64,000 bases of DNA from Roseburia sp. (GTDB lineage Bacteria > Bacillota > Clostridia > Lachnospirales > Lachnospiraceae). Below are positions 42,201 through 50,244 of the stretch, piece after piece (the stretch's first letter is position 1; each line of letters starts with the position of its first letter). The stretch lies in the NCBI GenBank assembly GCA_019421345.1, contig JAHZFL010000001.1, forward strand, positions 89,252-153,251, in the 5' to 3' direction. The translations under genes and the position numbers were made by a program. The notes under the pieces are model-generated. The model was not told the origin of the DNA and did not search any database. It saw only the letters and a program-made list of their open reading frames with translations.

Positions 42201-43269
42201 TGCCGCCGCCGGCAACATATTCACCATCGTAAAGAACGACTGCCTGTCCCGGCGTTACTGCCCGGACAGGCTCTTGAAATTCACAGCAGATCTCATCCTC
42301 TCCCGTTCTTCGCACAACACATCTGCTCCCACTGTCTGAATAGCGTATTTTTGCTACAAGCTCACGCTCCTCCAAAAGATCTGGAATTGCCATAAAATTG
42401 ATCTTATCTGCATAGAGCCGGTTTGCAAATACCTCCTCGTTACTGCCAAGCACAACCTCGTTTGTCTCCGGTCTGATCTCCGTCACAAACACCGGATACC
42501 CAAGCGCGATCCCAAGTCCCTTGCGCTGTCCGATCGTATAATGCGTGATCCCTCTATGCCTGCCGAGAATCCGACCGTCTGTCGACACAAAATTTCCCGG
42601 CGGCGGTATCTGCCCTCCGCATTCCCTGTCAATAAATCCCGCATAATCATCATCGGGGATAAAACAAATTTCCTGACTGTCCTTTTTATTGGCTACCCCC
42701 AAACCGATCTTTTCCGCAATCGCACGAATCTCATCCTTCGTATAGTCCCCTACCGGCATCAGGGTATGCGCAAGCTGCTCCTGCGTCAGATTAAACAGGG
42801 CATACGTCTGATCCTTCGCCGCAGTTACGGAGTTTCGGACAGAATATCTGCCATTTGATAACCGCTCTACTCTGGCATAATGCCCGGTGGCAATATAATC
42901 CGCTCCGATCTCAAGACTGCGGCGCAGCAGGGATTCCCACTTAACATAACGGTTACAGGCAATACACGGATTCGGCGTACGTCCCTTTTGATATTCCGCA
43001 ACAAAATAATCCATGACGTTCTCCTTAAACTCACGCTTAAAGTTCATCACATAATAGGGAATCTCAAGCCGTTCTGCCACACGTCTGGCATCATCAACTG
43101 CCGAAAGTCCGCAGCAGCCGCCGTTTTCCGACTGCTTGCAGGCATCCTCGTCCTGCCATATCTGCATTGTCACGCCGATCACTGTATATCCCTGCTCCTT
43201 TAAAAGCCAAGCTGCCACAGAGGAATCCACACCTCCAGACATGCCGACCACTACCTTTTTCTCTGTCAT
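42181..43269 (-). CDS. mnmA: tRNA 2-thiouridine(34) synthase MnmA
   Basis: A 362-residue enzyme that thiolates U34 of Lys, Glu and Gln tRNAs. The PP-loop SGGVDSS is at residues 11-17, the first catalytic Cys in NPCIACNRYVKW near 100, and the second in SQEICFIPDDDY near 200. I begin it at ATG 43269 because MTEKKVVVGMSGGVDSS is the normal N-terminus; the longer frame from 43389 overlaps the promoter. No IscS-type sulfur donor is next to it. Confidence 0.95.
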   Translation of the reverse strand: MTEKKVVVGMSGGVDSSVAAWLLKEQGYTVIGVTMQIWQDEDACKQSENGGCCGLSAVDDARRVAERLEIPYYVMNFKREFKENVMDYFVAEYQKGRTPNPCIACNRYVKWESLLRRSLEIGADYIATGHYARVERLSNGRYSVRNSVTAAKDQTYALFNLTQEQLAHTLMPVGDYTKDEIRAIAEKIGLGVANKKDSQEICFIPDDDYAGFIDRECGGQIPPPGNFVSTDGRILGRHRGITHYTIGQRKGLGIALGYPVFVTEIRPETNEVVLGSNEEVFANRLYADKINFMAIPDLLEERELVAKIRYSDSGSRCVVRRTGEDEICCEFQEPVRAVTPGQAVVLYDGEYVAGGGIICRQG

Positions 43270-43371
43270 TTCTAAGCCTGTCTTTCTTTTTCTTTTCCTT
43301 CGATGGGATTTACCCATGAATGAAAATATGAGGTTGCCACAAAGCTGTGACAGCCCCATATCACTTCTGTT

Positions 43372-43400
43372 TATATAGTTCCTCTGCACGATCCTGACAA
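43372..43400 (-). promoter_or_regulatory. Sigma-A promoter of mnmA
   Basis: TTGTCA (43400-43395), 17-bp spacer and TATATA (43377-43372) on the minus strand, giving a leader of about 95 bases with an ATGGG/CCCAT hairpin near 43302-43316. Confidence 0.6.
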
Positions 43401-43407
43401 ATACGCG

Positions 43408-44190
43408 TTACACAACAGAATTATAAATCTCTCCCATATTATAATTACAAGTATAAACGCCGTTTTTGCCATAAGTATTTGCCCGCGCCGCCTCTGTTTT
43501 TGCATAGGTTTGCGTCAGCGAAGCCTGTATCTTAATCTGGTAGCCAAATGAGCCACGATCATGGAACAAATCCTTCACGGTTTCCATATCCGCCTTCTTA
43601 AAGGCTTCCTCGTTGATCTCAAGCTTATTTCCCTTGCCAATCGTAATGCCGACCTTCGCAAGCAGCTTCTCGTTTACCTTGCTGTAATTTACCATAGCGC
43701 CCGCGGCACGCGAAATACTCGTCGTATGAGAATCCTCCGCCTCCTTTAAAAGCTGGTTATAATCCTCAACAAATGCACTGACTGCCTTATAAATAGCATC
43801 GGTATCATACTCGGTCTTTGTCGTGCCGGACTCGTCCGTTTTTGTTACCTTCTCAAAAACAGAGTTCTTTCCTGTCTCAAGCAGCTTGTCTGCCGATCCT
43901 AAAAATCCCTCAGCGGCGTCCTCAATCTGCGCCAGCGTCTTTGCATCGTCTTTGGACGTATTGGTGGAGAGCATATCTCCAATCTCATCGCTCGTCTCTC
44001 CCTTCGCATAATACGCATCGAGAAGCTTGTGATAGCTTCCGCTCTGGATCGTCGCATAATCTACAAGATTAATACCCAGCAGATCTGTTCCAAAGCCTGC
44101 CGAAAATCCGTTCCGCTTTGTCTGATTCGTCTGTAAACTTGAAAACAAAACGCCAAGTGATGACGAATCATATGCTGAAATCGTTGCCAT
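43408..44190 (-). CDS. Stand-alone protein resembling the C-terminal part of flagellar cap protein FliD
   Basis: A 260-residue protein without signal peptide or membrane helix. Residues about 125-250 follow the FliD C-terminal pattern: AVSAFVEDYNQLLKEAEDS, then LLAKVGITIGKGNKLEINEEAFKKADMETVKDLFHDRGSFGYQI, then a coiled tail with TYAKTEAARANTYGKNG. The first 120 residues are Ser/Thr/Asp-rich and do not match the FliD N-terminus. ATG 44190 has AAAGGAGTG 8 bases upstream. A sigma-28-like promoter lies in front, which fits a late flagellar protein. No other flagellar gene is in the window. The exact role is unknown. Confidence 0.7.
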   Translation of the reverse strand: MATISAYDSSSLGVLFSSLQTNQTKRNGFSAGFGTDLLGINLVDYATIQSGSYHKLLDAYYAKGETSDEIGDMLSTNTSKDDAKTLAQIEDAAEGFLGSADKLLETGKNSVFEKVTKTDESGTTKTEYDTDAIYKAVSAFVEDYNQLLKEAEDSHTTSISRAAGAMVNYSKVNEKLLAKVGITIGKGNKLEINEEAFKKADMETVKDLFHDRGSFGYQIKIQASLTQTYAKTEAARANTYGKNGVYTCNYNMGEIYNSVV

Positions 44191-44240
44191 TTTATCACTC
44201 CTTTGAATCATAAACATCCGTGTTTTATGTGCTAATCTTT

Positions 44241-44267
44241 ATATCGTCATTTTAGCCGGAAAATTTA
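44241..44267 (-). promoter_or_regulatory. Sigma-28 (SigD/FliA)-like promoter of the FliD-like gene
   Basis: On the minus strand TAAA (44267-44264), exactly 15 bases, then GACGATAT (44248-44241), against the SigD consensus TAAA-N15-GCCGATAT: one mismatch. It lies about 50 bases before ATG 44190. Confidence 0.65.
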
Positions 44268-44286
44268 GAATTTTCAAGCACTTTTT

Positions 44287-44322
44287 GATAAACGGCGCAG
44301 CCTTTCGTCTTTTGCCGCGCCG
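44287..44322 (-). terminator. Likely terminator of the GH2 gene
   Basis: A 9-bp GC-rich stem (44314-44322 with 44293-44301, one G-U) followed on the minus strand by TTTATC. It separates the GH2 gene from the sigma-28-like promoter. Confidence 0.55.
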
Positions 44323-44338
44323 CTATGCTTTTTCTTCC

Positions 44339-46597
44339 TCAGATGCACTTTTTGATCTGATTCAGGCGTTCATTGACCGCAAGCATCTCCTCCTTTGTCA
44401 GTCCCGACCCTGCAGCCCCCATAAGGTTCATCAGGCGGATGACGGTAAAGCTTCCCATCATCTCCATCATTTTTTCTGCATTTTTCAGAGATGCCTCCGT
44501 CCCGCCCTCATTGCCGCCGCCCATGCGGCTCATCACGCCGCTCATAAGCTCCTGCACCACAGTTCTTCCCTCCGCGGACTTTACGATCTCCGAGAGCTTG
44601 TCATTCAGCGAAAAATATCCCTCCGGCGCGGTGATGTCAAACCAGTTTAAGACTGCTCCCTTTTCCCTTAAACGGTAAGCCTCATTGAAAGTCTCTGTTT
44701 TGCGGATCAGGCTCTCGTCGCGGCATTCTCCTGCAACCGCCGCAAGCGCTGTCTCCCCCTCGTTTGGAACATCAAAATAAAAGAAATGTTCCGCGGATTC
44801 CTTTGTGCCGAGACTTTTCCCGTTTGCAAACAGCTCCACCACAGGCTGGTTGGAGTAGACTGTCACCTTCGTCACCGGCTCCACGCGCTCCACATACCGT
44901 TTGCCGCAAATGTGCACAAACGGCTCGTCCGACAGCCATGCCTTATAGGCATAGAAGGCATCCTTTTTATATTTGCGGTCGAAGGTCACAAGCCCTTTGT
45001 GGTTCTGCCCGTTCTCGCCGCCCTCGTTGCGCGCATCCGCACCGAAATCAAACATATTCCACACATGCGTCGCCCACAGATATTTCCGCGTGAAAAGCTG
45101 TTTGATCAGCTCCTCATGGTAGTATGCCTGATATTCCTCCGTGTAATCCCCCTGCTCGGGGTTTGAGGTATGCCAGTTTAACGCCTCGCAGCCATACTCG
45201 CTCATGCCGATCGGAAGCTTTGGGAACTCCCTGTGAAACCGGTCAAACCACGGTCCGTTCATTGCTACGTCCCCGCCGTACCAGCCGAAATAGTGGTTGT
45301 AGGAAACCACGTCAGGAATCTGAATATAAGGGTCGTGGATGTCGCACATCGACACGACTGCTACCGTAGTCAGTCTCGTGCGATCCAGCCTATGCACCAG
45401 GTCATTTAGGATGCGGTGGTTTTCCAAGAGATCAGGCGTAGAGCTCCCCGTCATCGTGATCTCATTCGACAAGCCCCACACCACGATCGACGGATGATTA
45501 TAATTCTGTATCACAAGCTCCTTCATCTGGGAGACCGTATTTTCGCGCGCGGACGGCATATGGCTGGAAATATAGGGAATCTCCGCCCATACCACCATAC
45601 CTCTCTCATCGCACAGATTATAGAAATACTGGTCGTGCTGATAGTGCGCCAGACGGATGGTCGTCGCTCCCAGCTCGCAGATCAAGTCCATATCCTCCCT
45701 GTGATGCTCCGGCAGCAGCGCGTTTCCGATACCCCAGCGGTCCTGATGACGGGAAACGCCGCGCAGCGGATACTCCTCTCCGTTTAAAATAAAGCCTCTC
45801 TCCGGATCGATCTCATAAGTACGGCATCCAAAACGGGTCAAAACCCGATCCAGTTTCCGCTCCCCCTCCGTGAGCAAAGCCTCCGCCGTGTACAGATACG
45901 GGTCTTTCCTTCCATTCCAAAGATGTACAGACGGCAGCTCAAACACCGCCTGCGTCTCCGATACGGAAGCTGTTTTTTCGCCGACGATGTTCCCCTCCCC
46001 GTCCCAGATGCGGAATGTCAGGCGCTGATCCGCCTTTGCATTTGTCAAAAATACCTCCACGGAAACCTTTGCATCCGCTCCCGTCACCTTGGGCGTTACC
46101 AAAATCCCCGGCCCCCCATAATAATCCAGATCGAAATGCGAGGCACTCACCGCAATGATATTCACATTGCGGTAAAGTCCTCCATAAAACGTAAAGTCTG
46201 CATTTTGCGGATATACCCTGTCGTTGACACTGTTGTCCACCGCAACTACAACAAGGTTCTCCTCCTGCGACAGCGCGTCTGTGATATTGACGCGCCAGAT
46301 AGAATACCCGCCGTCATGACGCGCAAGCTTCGCTCCGTTGACATACACCTCGGCGGAGGAATTTGCACCGCCAAACTCCAGATAATAAACCTCCGCCTTT
46401 GGAAGTTCACTTTTTTTGATGATATTGGCATAGTACGCCGTCCCGCGATAGTAATCGTTGCCGCCGTCCTGCCCGTCAATGTCATTCCATGTATGCGGCA
46501 GATTCACCCAACACCATTTCTTAGGCATCTGCTGTGGTACGCCCGCTGCCTCTTTTGAAAAAGCCCATTTTGTATGAAAGCTGATCATTTCCCTCAT
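44339..46597 (-). CDS. Family GH2 beta-galactosidase-like glycosidase
   Basis: A 752-residue cytosolic enzyme. Domains: sugar-binding jelly roll (residues about 10-155, GANSSAEVYVNGAKLARHDGGYS), immunoglobulin-like (about 165-265), TIM barrel (about 270-560) with acid/base E379 in WGLSNEIT and nucleophile E467 in GMSEYGCE, then an Ig-like part and a helical tail of about 130 residues (EGYFSLNDKLSEIV, LTKEEMLAVNERLNQIKK). Retaining beta-galactosidase is the best guess, but GH2 also holds glucuronidases and mannosidases. galK and galT lie a few kb away. AGGAGGGG precedes ATG 46597. Confidence 0.88.
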   Translation of the reverse strand: MREMISFHTKWAFSKEAAGVPQQMPKKWCWVNLPHTWNDIDGQDGGNDYYRGTAYYANIIKKSELPKAEVYYLEFGGANSSAEVYVNGAKLARHDGGYSIWRVNITDALSQEENLVVVAVDNSVNDRVYPQNADFTFYGGLYRNVNIIAVSASHFDLDYYGGPGILVTPKVTGADAKVSVEVFLTNAKADQRLTFRIWDGEGNIVGEKTASVSETQAVFELPSVHLWNGRKDPYLYTAEALLTEGERKLDRVLTRFGCRTYEIDPERGFILNGEEYPLRGVSRHQDRWGIGNALLPEHHREDMDLICELGATTIRLAHYQHDQYFYNLCDERGMVVWAEIPYISSHMPSARENTVSQMKELVIQNYNHPSIVVWGLSNEITMTGSSTPDLLENHRILNDLVHRLDRTRLTTVAVVSMCDIHDPYIQIPDVVSYNHYFGWYGGDVAMNGPWFDRFHREFPKLPIGMSEYGCEALNWHTSNPEQGDYTEEYQAYYHEELIKQLFTRKYLWATHVWNMFDFGADARNEGGENGQNHKGLVTFDRKYKKDAFYAYKAWLSDEPFVHICGKRYVERVEPVTKVTVYSNQPVVELFANGKSLGTKESAEHFFYFDVPNEGETALAAVAGECRDESLIRKTETFNEAYRLREKGAVLNWFDITAPEGYFSLNDKLSEIVKSAEGRTVVQELMSGVMSRMGGGNEGGTEASLKNAEKMMEMMGSFTVIRLMNLMGAAGSGLTKEEMLAVNERLNQIKKCI

Positions 46598-46786
46598 ATG
46601 TTTTCCCCTCCTGTCACAATGCCTTCTTTTCTTCCGGTATGTTTTGAAAGATCGGCGCACTTCTTCTAACCTATTTTAGGCAAAACATTTCGGAAAAATA
46701 CATCCGGCTGTCTTTCGTGGAGCAAGCATCCGTATCCGTGCCACAAGCGCCTGTCTCCTGACCATATTAAAATTCCTTTTATTTTC

Positions 46787-46815
46787 TTGACACTTATTTT
46801 CTTTTGCACTAGAAT
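46787..46815 (+). promoter_or_regulatory. Strong sigma-A promoter of mgtE
   Basis: Perfect TTGACA (46787-46792), 17-bp spacer and TAGAAT (46810-46815). It gives a leader of about 280 bases before mgtE, most of which is the repeat element. Confidence 0.75.
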
Positions 46816-46835
46816 AAGCACAGAACAAAATAACT

Positions 46836-46996
46836 AGTGTACTGTCTCGTGCACTTTCAGCATAATGGCGCAGAATAAATTTTCAGCCTGTAAGGCGGAG
46901 GAATGAGGCGATGCGGTGGCATCGTCGATTGACGACAACGCAGCAGATGGAAATTTAGGCAAGTCATTATGCGAAATGTAAGTGAGACAGTACACT
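46836..46996. mobile_element. MITE-like element with inverted ends in the mgtE leader, containing repeat copy 2
   Basis: A 161-bp unit bounded by perfect 13-bp inverted ends (AGTGTACTGTCTC 46836-46848 and GAGACAGTACACT 46984-46996). A second inverted pair, GCATAATG (46860-46867) and CATTATGC (46965-46972), lies inside. Its right 105 bases (46890-46994) repeat at 40846-40950. It has no coding capacity. I see no clear target duplication. It could be a miniature transposable element or a structured RNA unit. Confidence 0.65.
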
Positions 46997-47030
46997 CGGT
47001 ATTCGCTTTGGCAGTAAAGGAGGTGAGGTT

Positions 47031-47216
47031 ATGGACGCAGGCGCCAGTTATCCTTCGGGAATCTTAAAACAATTTTATAGAAAAAGGAGCGTAACTGATT
47101 ATGACAAGAGATATTTTTGTAAAACTCCTAGCACAGCGCCAGTTCAAAGCAGTCAGAAGCATGCTGGATGTGATGAACGAGGTCGATATAGCCTCACTTC
47201 TCTCCGAGCTTTCTGA
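47031..47216 (+). CDS. Possible leader peptide/uORF overlapping the start of mgtE
   Basis: AAAGGAGGTGA (47016-47026), a full match to the anti-Shine-Dalgarno sequence, lies 4 bases before ATG 47031. The 61-codon frame (MDAGASYPSGILKQFYRKRS start) runs over the mgtE ribosome site and the first 115 bases of mgtE in another frame. Translation could expose or hide the mgtE site, as leader peptides do for some Mg2+ transporters. The sequence matches no family I know, and it may simply be an unused frame. No M-box pattern was seen. Confidence 0.35.
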   Translation: MDAGASYPSGILKQFYRKRSVTDYDKRYFCKTPSTAPVQSSQKHAGCDERGRYSLTSLRAF

Positions 47217-48441
47217 CAAAGAGCTTGCGCTTGCTTTCCGTCTCATTCCAAAAGACAAGGCAGCAGAGGTATTCGCGAACATGAATAACTCCCTGCAGAC
47301 CTATCTTGTGGAAATATTTACCGAGAAGGAGTTAAAGGAGCTGCTAAGCGACCTTTATATGGACGATACCGTCGATCTTTTGGAGGAGCTGCCTGCCAAT
47401 CTGGTCAACCGGATTCTGGACGCGGTCACTCCCTTAGACCGCAGGCTCATCAACCAGCTTTTAAATTATCCAGATGACAGTGCCGGCGGCATTATGACTA
47501 CGGAGTATGTCGACATCCACAAAACCATGACGGTTGCACAGACACTTGCGCACATTCGGAAAACGGGGATTCACAAGGAGACGATCTATACCTGCTATGT
47601 CACAGATAAACGCCGTTTGGTCGGAATTGTCAGCGCCAAAGATCTTTTGACTGCGGACGATGCCGTCTGCATCGAAGATTTGATGGAAACGGAGATCATC
47701 TCCGTTGATACGCATACGGATAAGGAGGAGGTAGCGCAGCTATTCACAAAATACGATTTTCTCGCCCTCCCTGTTCTTGATCAGGACAGCCGTATGGTGG
47801 GAATCGTGACATTTGATGATGCGATGGACGTTATGGTCGAGGAGGCAACCGAGGACATCACAAAGATGGCGGCAATGAACCCCAGCGAGGATACCTATTT
47901 TGAGACCTCTGTTTTTCATCATGCCAAAAACAGAATCCCATGGCTGCTCGTATTAATGTTTTCCGCAACGATTACGGGAACGATCATCACAAAATACGAA
48001 AACGCATTTGCCGCAGTTCCTCTGCTTGTCTCCTTCATCCCTATGCTGATGGATACCGGCGGAAACTGCGGTTCGCAAAGCTCCACGCTGATCATCCGCG
48101 GAATTGCGCTGGGAGAGATTCGTTTTCGCGATATATTCCGAGTCATCTGGAAGGAGCTTGGTGTCTCCCTGCTTGTCGGTACGGTGTTAGCGCTTGCCAA
48201 CGGCATCCGCATTTATTTTATGTATCAGAATAATTTAGGGCTTGCCATCGTTATCGCCGCATCATTGATGGGAACGATCATAATCTCAAAGCTTGTGGGA
48301 TGCATTCTGCCCCTGCTTGCAAAAAAGGTCGGTCTTGACCCCGCGATCATGGCTGCGCCGTTAATCACGACACTGGTAGATACCTGTTCCATTTTAATCT
48401 ATTTCAATATTGCAACGCTTATCTTCCACTTGTCCACCTAA
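47101..48441 (+). CDS. mgtE: Magnesium transporter MgtE
   Basis: A 446-residue Mg2+ channel. Domains: the N superhelical domain (residues about 1-130, LLSELSDKELALAFRLIPKDKAAEVFANM), a CBS pair (about 135-250, MTTEYVDIHKTMTVAQTLAHIRK, FLALPVLDQDSRMVGIVTFDDAMDV), and five membrane helices (about 280-446) with the pore signature DTGGNCGSQSSTLIIRG. Low Mg2+ inside opens the pore through the N and CBS domains. AAGGAG lies 11 bases before ATG 47101. Confidence 0.96.
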   Translation: MTRDIFVKLLAQRQFKAVRSMLDVMNEVDIASLLSELSDKELALAFRLIPKDKAAEVFANMNNSLQTYLVEIFTEKELKELLSDLYMDDTVDLLEELPANLVNRILDAVTPLDRRLINQLLNYPDDSAGGIMTTEYVDIHKTMTVAQTLAHIRKTGIHKETIYTCYVTDKRRLVGIVSAKDLLTADDAVCIEDLMETEIISVDTHTDKEEVAQLFTKYDFLALPVLDQDSRMVGIVTFDDAMDVMVEEATEDITKMAAMNPSEDTYFETSVFHHAKNRIPWLLVLMFSATITGTIITKYENAFAAVPLLVSFIPMLMDTGGNCGSQSSTLIIRGIALGEIRFRDIFRVIWKELGVSLLVGTVLALANGIRIYFMYQNNLGLAIVIAASLMGTIIISKLVGCILPLLAKKVGLDPAIMAAPLITTLVDTCSILIYFNIATLIFHLST

Positions 48442-48479
48442 CGATAAGCATTTCAAAAATTTCTCCTAATATCACGAGC

Positions 48480-48508
48480 GGACTGCCGCTGCGCAGCGGT
48501 GGCAGTCC
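48480..48508. terminator. Hairpin after mgtE
   Basis: GGACTGCC (48480-48487) and GGCAGTCC (48501-48508) form a perfect stem with a GCTGCGCAGC inner fold. No T-run follows on the plus strand, so its action as a terminator is doubtful. Confidence 0.4.
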
Positions 48509-48602
48509 CGAAAAATAAGAAACTCATACTTTGCTTCCCACACTCTCGCGTTGTAACAAACCGGAAGGGAAGCACACCTTTACATCACAATTTCCTATGT
48601 TA

Positions 48603-48652
48603 CAAAAAGGGTATCGCCGGATCATCATAAAACAGATGAACAAGCGATACCC
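48603..48652 (-). terminator. Terminator of the galK-galT operon
   Basis: GGGTATCGC (48609-48617) pairs with GCGATACCC (48644-48652); on the minus strand TTTTT follows. Confidence 0.8.
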
Positions 48653-48680
48653 TCTTTCATATCCTTACTTCTTATAAAAC

Positions 48681-50234
48681 TCAAACGCTCTCCACAAAAC
48701 GTAAAAATGCCGCGCGTCCCTCGTCGGTACACTTATAAACTCCGGCATCCTTTAAGACCTCCAAGAACACAAGACCGATCTCTGTCTCTACAATTTCATG
48801 AAGTCTTTCCGGGGTAATCTCGCCCTCCAGTCCGCTTCCAGCCGTAAACCCGTATTTCGGCAAAAATTCCTCGACCCAGTCTGCATGCTTAGAGAGAACC
48901 GCATCGCTGCGGATAGAAGCGCCGTCAAGAATCGCCTGCTCCAGGTCTGCCATCTCAGCCTTAAGGCGTGCCGGGAGCACTGCTAACCCCATCACCTCTA
49001 TCAATCCGATATTTTCCTTCTTGATATGATGCAGCTTTGCATGCGGGTGATACACGCCGAGCGGATGCTCCTGCGTTGTAATATTATTGCGCAGCACAAG
49101 GTCAAGCTCATAATCAGTTCCCCTCCGCCTTGCGATCGGAGTGATCGTATTGTGCGCCTCGCCGTCCGTCTCTGCAAATACAAACGCCGCCTCATCTGTA
49201 TACCCTCTCCACGCAAGAAGAATTTTATCTGCAAGCGCGATCAGACGCTCCTTATCCGCCGCGCTGATACGGATCACAGACATCGGCCACTTCACGATTC
49301 CCGCCTTCACATCGGAAAACCCCGCAAAGGAAATCTCACGCTCCACCGGCGCCTTTGCCATCGCAAACTCATAGCGCCCGCCCTGAAAATGGTCATGGGT
49401 TAAAATCGAGCCGCCGACGATCGGCAGATCTGCATTAGATCCTACAAAATAATGCGGGAACTGCGAAACAAAATCAAGCAGCTTTGCAAACGTCGCGCGC
49501 TCAATTTTCATCGGCGTATGCTCCCCATGAAAAACGATACAATGCTCGTTATAGTAAACATACGGAGAATATTGGAAAAACCAGTCGCTTCCATTGATCG
49601 TTACCGGAACGATCCTGTGATTTTGCCGCGCCGGATGATTGACGCGTCCGGCATACCCCTCATTCTCCTTACAGAGCAGACATTTCGGATAACCGCTCTG
49701 CTTTGCCAGCTTTGCTGCCGCAATCGCCTTCGGGTCTTTCTCCGGCTTTGAAAGATTGATCGTAATATCAAGCGTGCCAAACTCCGTGTCAGCCGTCCAT
49801 TTTACATCCTTTTTGATACGGTATCTGCGGATATAATCGCTGTCACAGCTTAGCTTATAAAAATAATCGGTTGCCGCCTTGGGGGACTGGTGATAAAGCC
49901 CGCCAAACGTGCGGATCACCTCGCTTGGCCTTGGCATCAGCACACTCATGATCCTCGTGTCAAACAGATCACGGTAGGTGATCGTGTTCTCCGGCAGCAG
50001 ACCGCACGCTGCGGCATGATCGAGCATCTCTGCCAAAATCCCCTCCAGCGCCTCCTCTGCCTGCGTTTGTGTCATCGGCTCTCTTTTGGCGTACGCCGCG
50101 CTTACGGAATCCTCCAGCTCATCGATGCCAAACAGCTCCAACAAGCGGTTGACCGTATAGCGCACATCCTCTGCCGCAAGCAAGCCCGTCACACGTCCAT
50201 ATTCTGTTAATTCTAATATACGCTCCTGAATCAT
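48681..50234 (-). CDS. galT: UDP-glucose--hexose-1-phosphate uridylyltransferase (Firmicutes GalT)
   Basis: GalT swaps UMP between UDP-glucose and galactose 1-phosphate in the Leloir pathway. This is the longer Firmicutes type (517 residues here) with DLFDTRIMSVLMPRPSEV near residue 90, YPKCLLCKENEGYAGR near 185, and the active-site region ILTHDHFQGGRYEF near 280. I start it at ATG 50234, just after the galK stop, with GGGAG upstream; the longer frame to 50273 overlaps galK. No galE is in the window. Confidence 0.95.
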   Translation of the reverse strand: MIQERILELTEYGRVTGLLAAEDVRYTVNRLLELFGIDELEDSVSAAYAKREPMTQTQAEEALEGILAEMLDHAAACGLLPENTITYRDLFDTRIMSVLMPRPSEVIRTFGGLYHQSPKAATDYFYKLSCDSDYIRRYRIKKDVKWTADTEFGTLDITINLSKPEKDPKAIAAAKLAKQSGYPKCLLCKENEGYAGRVNHPARQNHRIVPVTINGSDWFFQYSPYVYYNEHCIVFHGEHTPMKIERATFAKLLDFVSQFPHYFVGSNADLPIVGGSILTHDHFQGGRYEFAMAKAPVEREISFAGFSDVKAGIVKWPMSVIRISAADKERLIALADKILLAWRGYTDEAAFVFAETDGEAHNTITPIARRRGTDYELDLVLRNNITTQEHPLGVYHPHAKLHHIKKENIGLIEVMGLAVLPARLKAEMADLEQAILDGASIRSDAVLSKHADWVEEFLPKYGFTAGSGLEGEITPERLHEIVETEIGLVFLEVLKDAGVYKCTDEGRAAFLRFVESV

Positions 50235-50244
50235 ATGTATCTCC

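Noticed and set aside
46836..47100. M-box or other metal riboswitch in the mgtE leader
   Set aside because: I looked for the conserved M-box core and the Mn/Ni-type cores and did not see them; the leader is mostly the inverted-repeat element.
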